A program made the position numbers and the translations under genes. From assembly GCA_002305805.1 (NCBI GenBank), contig DBQY01000010.1, forward strand, positions 1 through 6,773: DNA of 6,773 nt, in the 5' to 3' direction. This DNA is from Atopobium sp. UBA1382. GTDB lineage: Bacteria; Actinomycetota; Coriobacteriia; Coriobacteriales; Atopobiaceae. A model generated the notes under the pieces. The model was not told the DNA's origin, did no database searches, and saw only the letters and a list, made by a program, of their open reading frames with translations. Positions 1-5,580 of this stretch are shown in pieces (positions within the stretch are counted from its first letter, which is position 1; each line of letters opens with the position of its first letter).

Positions 1-3
1 CCG

Positions 4-1602
4 CTACGCGCAGCCGCCGCAGCCGGCGCAGGCGGCACGGGCCGCGGGCGTGGCGGCGAGCCCTCCGCGCGCGGTCTCGCGCAGACGCGAGGGCAGGGCG
101 TGCCCGACCTCGGCCATGGCGGCCACGACCTCGTCGAACGGTACGAACCAGCGCACGCCGGAGAGCGCGAGCTGCGCGCTCGAGAACGCCGCTGCCACGC
201 CGATCGCGTTTCTCGCCTGGCAGGGGACCTCCACGAGGCCGCCCACCGGGTCGCACACGAGCCCCAGCAGGTTGGAGATCGTGAGCGACGCCGCCGTCAG
301 CGCCTGCTCGGGCGTGCCGCCGAGAAGCTCCACGAGCGCCGCCGCGGCCATCGCGGACGCCGACCCCACCTCGGCCTGGCAGCCACCCTCGGCGCCGGCA
401 ACACACGCGTGCGTCTGGATGTTGAGGCCCACCGCGGCCGCGCAGAAGAGCGCGGAGGCCACGTCCTTCTCGGCGGCGCCCACGGCGTCCGCCACGGCGA
501 GCACGCACCCGGGGACAACGCCGGCCGAGCCCGCCGTCGGAGCGGCCACGATGACGCCCATCGCGGCGGAGCGCTCGAGCACGGCCATCGCCCGCGCGAC
601 GGCCTGGGTCTGCACCTCGCCCATGAGCGCGGCGCCCCAGCGAGCGGCGCCGACGTCCACGAGTCGTGCCTCGCCGCCGATGAAGCCGCCGAGCGAGCGG
701 GCGGGCGCCGTGATGGGCGCGCTCGTCTCCTCGCGCATGACCTCGATCACGCGCCGCATGGACGCCGCGGCGCGTTCCGCCCCCGTGAGGCCGCGCTCGC
801 GCAGCTCCATGACCCCACCGATGGAAAGGCCGCGCTCGGCGCAGGCCTCCAGCAGCTGGGCGCCGTCGTCGAAGAGCTCGGCGGCGGTGACGCCGGGGGC
901 CACGGCCGAGCCGGGCACGGAGATGAACGTCGCGAAGCTCACGTCGCGGATGCGACGGATCATGGGCAGCACCGAGGCGTCGGGAGCGCCGTCGGTCTCG
1001 AAGACGGAGTAGGCGCGCCCGCCCTGCTCCGTGCGGTAGGTGCGGCAGAAGGCGATGTTGACCTCTGCCATGGCGAGCAGGTGCGTGAGGGAGGCGAGAA
1101 GACCGGGCGCGTCGCGGTGGGCCACGAAGAGCGTCGCGTAGGCGCCGGAGATGTCCACGCCCACGCCGTCGATGCGGCTGATGCGCATCTTGCCCCCGCC
1201 GAGGCTCTCGCCGCGCACCTGGCAGCCGGCGCCGCCCTCGCACTCCATGTCGATGTCGACGGTGTTGGGGTGCACGGAGGAGTCGTCGGGCGCCTCCACG
1301 AAGGAGAACTCGAGCCCCGCCTCGCGGGCGAGGTCAAAGGCATCACGGATGCGCTCGTCGTCGGTGTCCATCCCGAGGATGCCCGCCACGAGGGCGCGGT
1401 CGGTGCCGTGCCCGTGGTAGGTGTGGGCGAAAGAGTTCCACAGCGTGAAGCGCACGCGGACGATGCGGCCCTCGGCGAGCGAGGCCGCCACGCGTGCGCA
1501 GCGCAGGGCGCCGGCGGTGTGCGAGGAGGACGGGCCCACCATGACGGGTCCGAGCACCTCGAAGGCGGACGTGGTGGCGAGGGTCTGCGGCCTGGGTGCC
1601 AT
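4..1602 (-). CDS. sdaA: L-serine ammonia-lyase, iron-sulfur-dependent, single chain (beta-ACT-alpha)
   Basis: This cytosolic enzyme deaminates L-serine to pyruvate and ammonia using a [4Fe-4S] cluster instead of PLP. The 532-aa product has three parts. The beta domain (about 13-150) contains the GPSSSHTAG motif at 23-31. An ACT-like domain (about 155-228) follows, with the segment HRDAPGLLASLTHLLA. The catalytic alpha domain (about 240-515) contains APTAGSAG at 354-361 and GGCQAEVG at 406-413. Cys408, Cys450 and Cys461 reproduce the 42- and 11-residue spacing of the three cluster cysteines known in bacterial serine dehydratases. A C-terminal cysteine (525, 528 or 531) could supply the fourth ligand, as in the Legionella enzyme. 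The chain corresponds to Bacillus SdaAB and SdaAA joined end to end. The ATG at 1602 is preceded by GAAGGAG at a 6-base distance; the stop is TAG. It lies 24 bases after gltX and is probably cotranscribed with it. The ACT domain suggests serine control, by inference. Function is near certain. Confidence 0.96.
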   Translation of the reverse strand: MAPRPQTLATTSAFEVLGPVMVGPSSSHTAGALRCARVAASLAEGRIVRVRFTLWNSFAHTYHGHGTDRALVAGILGMDTDDERIRDAFDLAREAGLEFSFVEAPDDSSVHPNTVDIDMECEGGAGCQVRGESLGGGKMRISRIDGVGVDISGAYATLFVAHRDAPGLLASLTHLLAMAEVNIAFCRTYRTEQGGRAYSVFETDGAPDASVLPMIRRIRDVSFATFISVPGSAVAPGVTAAELFDDGAQLLEACAERGLSIGGVMELRERGLTGAERAAASMRRVIEVMREETSAPITAPARSLGGFIGGEARLVDVGAARWGAALMGEVQTQAVARAMAVLERSAAMGVIVAAPTAGSAGVVPGCVLAVADAVGAAEKDVASALFCAAAVGLNIQTHACVAGAEGGCQAEVGSASAMAAAALVELLGGTPEQALTAASLTISNLLGLVCDPVGGLVEVPCQARNAIGVAAAFSSAQLALSGVRWFVPFDEVVAAMAEVGHALPSRLRETARGGLAATPAARAACAGCGGCA

Positions 1603-1608
1603 GGGGCT

Positions 1609-1615
1609 CTCCTTC
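1609..1615 (-). promoter_or_regulatory. ribosome binding site of sdaA
   Basis: On the minus strand GAAGGAG stands six bases before the ATG at 1602. It lies in the 24-base gap after the gltX stop. No -10 element fits in this gap, so sdaA has its own ribosome binding site but probably relies on the gltX transcript. Confidence 0.8.
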
Positions 1616-1626
1616 GGTTGGCTGGC

Positions 1627-3099
1627 TTACAGCGCCATCGCGCGGGCGCGGTCGATGCGGGCGAGGCAGTCCGGGCGCCCCACGAGCGCCATCGTCTCGC
1701 CGAGGGGAGGGCTCACCAGGTTGCCGCAGACGGCGACGCGCACCGCCTGGAACACGAGGCGCTTCTTCACGTCCAGCTGCTCGGGCAGCGCCTCGAGCGC
1801 GGCGTCGATCGCGGCGGGCTCCCAGGCCGGCAGCGCCGCCAGCACCTCGCGCGCGGCGTCGAGCACCGCGCCCATGCCCTCCCGGGCGAGGCCCTTGGCC
1901 ACGCTCTTCTCGTCGTAGACGAGCGTGTCGGCGGTGGCGAAGACCGGGGCCGCCACCGTGGCCACGTCGGCCGGGAACTTGGTGCGCGGCTTCACAACCT
2001 CGGCCAGCGCGTCCCACCAGGCGGCGTCGTGCTCGCCGGCGTCCACGCCGGCGGCGGCGAGCGCCGGGCGCATGACCTTCTCGACGAACTCGTCGTTCTC
2101 CATCGTGCGCAGGTACTCCGCCTGGATCCAGTCGAGCTTCTTGGGGTCGAAGGTCGCGGGGTTCTTGGACACGTGGTCCAGCGAGAACTGCGAGGCCAGC
2201 ACGTCGCGCGGGATGATCGTGGTCTCGCCGTCGAGCGACCAGCCCAGAAGCGCGAGGTAGTTCACGAAGGCGTCGGAGAGGTAGCCCGCGTCGCGGTACT
2301 CCTCCACGTTGGTCGCGCCGTGGCGCTTGGAGAGCTTCTTGCCGTCCGCGCCCAGGATCATGGAGATGTGCGCGAAGGTGGGAACCGGCGCGCCCAGGGC
2401 CTCGTAGACGATGACCTGGCGCGGGGTGTTGGAGAGGTGGTCGTCGCCGCGGATGACGTGGGTGATGCCCATCGCGGCGTCGTCCACGACGGTGGCAAAG
2501 TTGTAGGTCGGCGTGCCGTCGGTGCGCTGGATTACAAAGTCGTCGAGCTCGCGGGCCGCAAAGGTCACGTCGCCGTGGACCGCGTCGCGCACCACGACGT
2601 CGCCGCGGTCCTCGGGCACCTTGATGCGCAGGACGTACGGCTCGCCGGCCGCGATGCGCGCGCGGGCCTCTGCGGGGTCGAGGTCGCGGCAGCGGCGCTG
2701 GTAGCCCTGGAAGGGGTCCTTGCGCGCCTGCGCCTCGGCGCGGTCGGCGGCCAGCTGCTCGGGCGTGCAGAAGCACGGGTATGCCTTGCCCTCGTCCCAC
2801 AGGCGCTGGGCTGCGGCGCGATACATCTCGGCGCGCTCGGTCTGGAAGTAGGGTCCAAAGTCGCCGCCCACCTCCGGGCCCTCGTCCCAGTCGAGGCCCA
2901 GCCAGCGCATGGCGCGCAGGATGATCTGGGTGTTCTCCTCGGTGGAGCGCTCGGGGTCCGTGTCGTCGATGCGCAGGATGAAGGTGCCGTGGTTGGCGCG
3001 GGCAAAGGCCCAGTTGTAGATCGCGGTGCGCGCGCCGCCAACGTGGAGCTTGCCGGTGGGGGAGGGCGCAAAGCGCACGCGAACGGGGGTCTCGGACAT
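1627..3099 (-). CDS. gltX: glutamyl-tRNA synthetase
   Basis: This cytosolic class I aminoacyl-tRNA synthetase charges tRNA-Glu with glutamate. The 490-aa product has usual family length. The start MSETPVRVRFAPSPTG leads into the HIGH-type signature HVGG at 19-22. RIDDTD follows at 43-48 and GLDWDEGP at 68-75. THVIRGDDHLSNTPRQ is at 213-228, and the second ATP signature KLSKR is at 255-259. The remaining third is the alpha-helical anticodon-binding part. Cys109, Cys111 and Cys137 match the zinc-site cysteines of the E. coli enzyme, but Asp139 stands where that enzyme has a histidine. The frame is open for 32 codons upstream to an ATG at 3195. The start at 3099 is preferred because the family signature begins directly after it, GAGAGG lies six bases upstream, and a TATACT -10 element falls inside the would-be extension. 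Whether it also mischarges tRNA-Gln for GatCAB cannot be read here. sdaA follows closely on the same strand. Confidence 0.98.
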   Translation of the reverse strand: MSETPVRVRFAPSPTGKLHVGGARTAIYNWAFARANHGTFILRIDDTDPERSTEENTQIILRAMRWLGLDWDEGPEVGGDFGPYFQTERAEMYRAAAQRLWDEGKAYPCFCTPEQLAADRAEAQARKDPFQGYQRRCRDLDPAEARARIAAGEPYVLRIKVPEDRGDVVVRDAVHGDVTFAARELDDFVIQRTDGTPTYNFATVVDDAAMGITHVIRGDDHLSNTPRQVIVYEALGAPVPTFAHISMILGADGKKLSKRHGATNVEEYRDAGYLSDAFVNYLALLGWSLDGETTIIPRDVLASQFSLDHVSKNPATFDPKKLDWIQAEYLRTMENDEFVEKVMRPALAAAGVDAGEHDAAWWDALAEVVKPRTKFPADVATVAAPVFATADTLVYDEKSVAKGLAREGMGAVLDAAREVLAALPAWEPAAIDAALEALPEQLDVKKRLVFQAVRVAVCGNLVSPPLGETMALVGRPDCLARIDRARAMAL

Positions 3100-3103
3100 G
3101 GGG

Positions 3104-3111
3104 TTCCTCTC
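3104..3111 (-). promoter_or_regulatory. ribosome binding site deciding the gltX start
   Basis: Minus-strand GAGAGGAA, followed by CCCC, precedes the ATG at 3099, with the GG six bases from the start codon. It supports this ATG over the in-frame ATG at 3195. Confidence 0.75.
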
Positions 3112-3139
3112 GGTGGTCCTTCTCGTCACATACGCAATC

Positions 3140-3145
3140 AGTATA
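3140..3145 (-). promoter_or_regulatory. probable -10 element of the gltX-sdaA promoter
   Basis: Minus-strand TATACT is a five-of-six match to the sigma-70 type -10 consensus TATAAT and one of the few A/T-rich words in this G/C-rich gap. Transcription would start near 3133, giving a leader of roughly 33 bases. At the usual 16-18 base distance upstream the sequence is C-rich and has no recognisable -35, so the promoter may be weak or depend on an activator. GTGACAG-like words lie just upstream. The call rests on sequence resemblance alone. Confidence 0.55.
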
Positions 3146-3149
3146 CCGC

Positions 3150-3195
3150 GCGACAGGGGGGCGGGGGTTCTGTCACCGCTCCGCCCTCCTGTCAC
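3150..3195. repeat. three GTGACAG-like half-sites upstream of the gltX -10 element
   Basis: On the plus strand CTGTCAC occurs at 3170-3176 and again at 3189-3195, a direct repeat with 19-base period. GCGACAG at 3150-3156 is the inverted form with one mismatch. The three centres are about 20 and 19 bases apart, near two helical turns, so a regulator could contact one face of the DNA. The nearest copy sits only a few bases upstream of the -10 element, where a bound protein would affect RNA polymerase directly. An operator role is inference; chance similarity is possible for 7-base words. Confidence 0.35.
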
Positions 3196-3200
3196 GCCGA

Positions 3201-3245
3201 GAGCAATCTGCTCGTTGGCGTTGACGAGCCAGATTCTGCTCGTCA
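3201..3245. repeat. three alternating inverted-repeat arms at 14-base pitch
   Basis: On the plus strand GCTCGT begins at 3210, its reverse complement ACGAGC at 3224, and GCTCGT again at 3238, each exactly 14 bases after the last. The middle arm can pair with either neighbour. Pairing with the right arm gives a perfect 8-bp stem, TGACGAGC (3222-3229) with GCTCGTCA (3238-3245), around an 8-base loop. Pairing with the left arm gives CTCGT (3211-3215) with ACGAG (3224-3228). That stem extends through ATCTG/CAGAT and GAGCA/TGCTC across two small bulges, reaching 3201-3241. No run of T follows on either strand, so it is not a standard intrinsic terminator. It could be a multi-site operator, a processed or Rho-linked 3' end of the YhgE/Pip transcript, or a structured element of unknown role. 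Confidence 0.6.
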
Positions 3246-3324
3246 GAGGGGTCCGTCTAGCGCTATTTCGCCAATGAGTTTTGGGTAGAAGGACGTACTG
3301 CCGAGAAGGACGAGGGCCTGCGGC

Positions 3325-5565
3325 TCACATGAGGCGGGTGTCCTCCAGCCGACGTTCGAACCACTCTCCGAGGCGTATCACCGGCCGGCGCACCACGAGG
3401 CCCAGCAGCAGCGCCGGCGCCAGGTAGGCGAGAAGGACCGCGAGCTCGCGCCAGTAGTCGAGCCCGTAGAGGCCGAACATCGCCGCGCGCAGGGCGCCCT
3501 CGCTGTGAACGAACGGCAGCCACTGATAGAGAGCCTGGAACGCGGGCGGCAGCATCTGCGGCGGGAAGGTGCCACCGGAGCCGGCCACCTGGATCACCAT
3601 GAGCACCACGGCCACGGCCTTGCCCACGTCGCCAAAGGACGTCGTGAGCGAGAAGATCAGGTTCACGTACACCAGCGACGACGCGAGGCACGCGAGCACG
3701 AAGAGGGCCGGGTGCTCGCACTGTACGCCCAGGAAGGCGAGGTCGCCACCTGCGATGAGCGCGGCCTGCGCCACGCCCAGTGCGCAGAAGAGCACGAGGC
3801 GCCCGAGGTAGGCCTCCGCGTGCGAGCAGCCGGTCTCCGCGAGTGCGGCCGCCGACGGCGTGGCGCGCACGAGCGCGGCGAGCACCACGCCGCCGATCCA
3901 TATCGCGAGCGTCGTGTAGAACGGCGTCATGGCCGAGCCGTTGTTCTCCACCGGGAAGACGGCCGTGCGCTCCACGCTTACCGGAGAGGCCATGAAGTCG
4001 GCGAGCGCGCCGGCGCCGGAGGAGAGTATCGAGCGCATCTGGTCCACGTCCGAGGACTCGAGCGCCGCGCGCAGACGGGCGTGGAGCCCGTCGAGCCTGT
4101 CGGCCGCGGCGTCGAGTCGCCCCGCCGTGTCCTCGATCGCGCCCGCGGCGTCGCCGAGGGAGCCCGCGGCGTCCGCCGACGCGCCCTCCACCGCCGCGAG
4201 CGTCGCGGCAAGGTCCCCCTGCACCGCGTCCGCGCCGTCGGCGGCGTCGCCCACCTGGCCCGCCAGGTCCTCGAGGGTTCCGCGTACGCCGTTGTCGTAG
4301 TCCGTCTGGGCGCCGTCGATCGCGTCGCGCGCGCCGGCGAGCAGGCCGGCGAGCTCGGCGCGCGCCGTTTCGGCATTGGCGGCGCCGTTCGCCAGGTCGC
4401 CACTCGTCTGCTCGATGCCCTCCGAGAGGTCCCGCAGCTCCGAGCGAACCTGCCCCGCCGTCTCCGAGAGGCCCGAGAGTATGGAGCGGAGCGCGCCGAC
4501 CCGCTCGGCGGCCGCGCTTCCTTCGTCGAGGCCCTCCTGGAGCTGCGCTAGGAGTGTGTCCGCCTGTGCGAGCGAGCTGGTCAGCCGGTCGAGGAGCGCG
4601 ATCTGGTCTCCCAGCGCGGACTCGGCGTCCGCGAGGCCCTCCTGGATGCGACCCTGCTGGGAGCTCGCCGTGTCAAAGGCGTCGTCTATCGCGGCGCCCA
4701 CGTCGTCGAGGCTTGAGACCGCGGAGGAGAGCGCCCCTCCCACCGAGTCTGCCGCCCCGTCGAGCGCGTCGCCGGCGTCTCCCAGTCCCTCGGCCGTCTC
4801 CCGCAGGATCCCGCCGGCGTCCACCGTGGGGGAGAGCGCCGCCGAGGCGGTGTCCGCGCCGCTCTCGACCAGCCCCTCCGCCGACGCGAGCAGCCCGGCG
4901 AGCCGACGCGCGTCCTCCGCGGACCCGCGCAGCGCCCCCGAGGCGTCCGTCACTGCAGCGTCAAGGCGGGCGGCGGCCCCCACGACCTCGTCACCGTCGA
5001 GCGCGCGTCCCAGCTCCTCGAGCGCACCCGCGCCCACGGCCGTCACCGCGTGCGCAAAGCCGCGGTCGATGTCGGCGAGCACGGCGTCCTCGGCCTTGCC
5101 CGTCACGATCGAGGCGATCGCGTTCTCCTTCTCGTTCTGGTAGAAGCGCACCTGCGGGCGCTCCGGCCGGTCAGAGAGCATCGTCATGAGCCCGTGCGAG
5201 AAGTCCTCGGGCAGCACGATCGCGGCGTAGTACTCGCCGGAGCGCACCCCCTCGACGGCGCCGTCGGAGGAGGTGACCACATAGTCGATCGTCTCGGACG
5301 CCTGCAGCTCCAAGAGCACCCGCTCGCCGAGGTTGACGCTCACGGGCACGAGTTCGCCGGAGTAGCCCGCGTCCTCGCTCGCCACGGCTACGCGGACGTT
5401 GCCCGTGTTGCCGTAGGGATCCCAGCTGCCGGCGATGTTGAACCATGCGTAGAAGGAGGGCACGGCGACCATGCCCACGAGCGCGACCAGCGCCACCACG
5501 CCGCGCCGCAGATGCCGTGCATCGCGTTGGACAAACGCCCCGACCCGCTTCCAGGAGCCTCTCAT
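3325..5565 (-). CDS. YhgE/Pip-family membrane protein, complete paralogue
   Basis: This 746-aa protein has the full YhgE/Pip plan. A cytoplasmic basic N-terminus and a first membrane helix (about 21-42) come first. The family signature SFYAWFNIAGSWDPYGNT follows at 37-54, then a large extracytoplasmic part. A C-terminal block of about five membrane helices comes last (roughly 549-567, 588-612, 618-641, 648-664, 707-726), opening with FPVENNGSAMTPFYTTLA at 537-554. Between about 180 and 525 lies an Ala/Gly/Asp/Leu-rich, probably helical or coiled-coil stalk with loose pseudo-repeats such as LGDAGDALDGAAD. No lysine occurs between residues 157 and 649, and the stalk looks net acidic. Relatives include Lactococcus Pip (phage infection protein) and the type VII secretion factor EsaA; the general molecular role is not settled. 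The ATG at 5565 overlaps the upstream paralogue's stop as ATGA, implying coupled translation and probable partnership. The start and family are secure; a specific function is not. Confidence 0.93.
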   Translation of the reverse strand: MRGSWKRVGAFVQRDARHLRRGVVALVALVGMVAVPSFYAWFNIAGSWDPYGNTGNVRVAVASEDAGYSGELVPVSVNLGERVLLELQASETIDYVVTSSDGAVEGVRSGEYYAAIVLPEDFSHGLMTMLSDRPERPQVRFYQNEKENAIASIVTGKAEDAVLADIDRGFAHAVTAVGAGALEELGRALDGDEVVGAAARLDAAVTDASGALRGSAEDARRLAGLLASAEGLVESGADTASAALSPTVDAGGILRETAEGLGDAGDALDGAADSVGGALSSAVSSLDDVGAAIDDAFDTASSQQGRIQEGLADAESALGDQIALLDRLTSSLAQADTLLAQLQEGLDEGSAAAERVGALRSILSGLSETAGQVRSELRDLSEGIEQTSGDLANGAANAETARAELAGLLAGARDAIDGAQTDYDNGVRGTLEDLAGQVGDAADGADAVQGDLAATLAAVEGASADAAGSLGDAAGAIEDTAGRLDAAADRLDGLHARLRAALESSDVDQMRSILSSGAGALADFMASPVSVERTAVFPVENNGSAMTPFYTTLAIWIGGVVLAALVRATPSAAALAETGCSHAEAYLGRLVLFCALGVAQAALIAGGDLAFLGVQCEHPALFVLACLASSLVYVNLIFSLTTSFGDVGKAVAVVLMVIQVAGSGGTFPPQMLPPAFQALYQWLPFVHSEGALRAAMFGLYGLDYWRELAVLLAYLAPALLLGLVVRRPVIRLGEWFERRLEDTRLM

Positions 5566-5580
5566 CTGTCCCCGTCTCCC
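5562..5580 (-). promoter_or_regulatory. ATGA overlap and embedded ribosome binding site between the paralogues
   Basis: Start codon 5565-5563 and stop codon 5564-5562 share the bases ATGA. Upstream, inside the last codons of the first gene, GGGAG (5580-5576) lies 10 bases and GGGGA (5573-5569) 3 bases from the start. Neither spacing is ideal, which fits re-initiation by ribosomes finishing the first gene. Confidence 0.75.

Larger units (their letters stand above)
3100..3324. other. intergenic region between the YhgE/Pip unit and gltX
   Basis: This 225-base stretch separates the YhgE/Pip genes from gltX and holds no convincing gene. It contains the gltX ribosome binding site, the -10 element, the GTGACAG-like half-sites and the alternating inverted repeat. 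Closest to the upstream gene there is also a short direct repeat, AGAAGGACG at 3287-3295 and 3304-3312 (17-base period), and a small palindrome TAGCGCTA at 3258-3265. I see no hairpin followed by a T-tract that would end the YhgE/Pip transcript. Confidence 0.8.

Noticed and set aside
3100..3195. A 32-codon N-terminal extension of gltX from an ATG at 3195.
   Set aside because: The conserved GluRS beginning follows the ATG at 3099 directly, that ATG has a good ribosome binding site, and the likely -10 element lies inside the extension.
3201..3245. Calling the inverted repeat an intrinsic terminator.
   Set aside because: Neither strand has a T-tract after the stem, and the arms form two competing structures rather than one compact GC hairpin.
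3098..3277. A 59-codon plus-strand frame starting with a hydrophobic, signal-peptide-like stretch (MGFLSVVLLVTYAISIP).
   Set aside because: It begins on top of the gltX start codon, has no convincing ribosome binding site, and runs over the promoter and repeats. The hydrophobic start is probably accidental.
100..3288. A very long plus-strand open frame (about 1062 codons) running antisense through sdaA and gltX.
   Set aside because: Its first codon positions lie opposite the third positions of both genes. These are rarely A in this composition, so stop codons are rare. sdaA and gltX share the same minus-strand frame, which lets the shadow run across both. The product is His/Arg/Gly rich and resembles no family I know.
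3140..3324. A T-box or other known riboswitch leader for gltX.
   Set aside because: The likely leader is only about 33 bases, the structured repeats lie upstream of the -10 element, and I find no T-box consensus or specifier arrangement.
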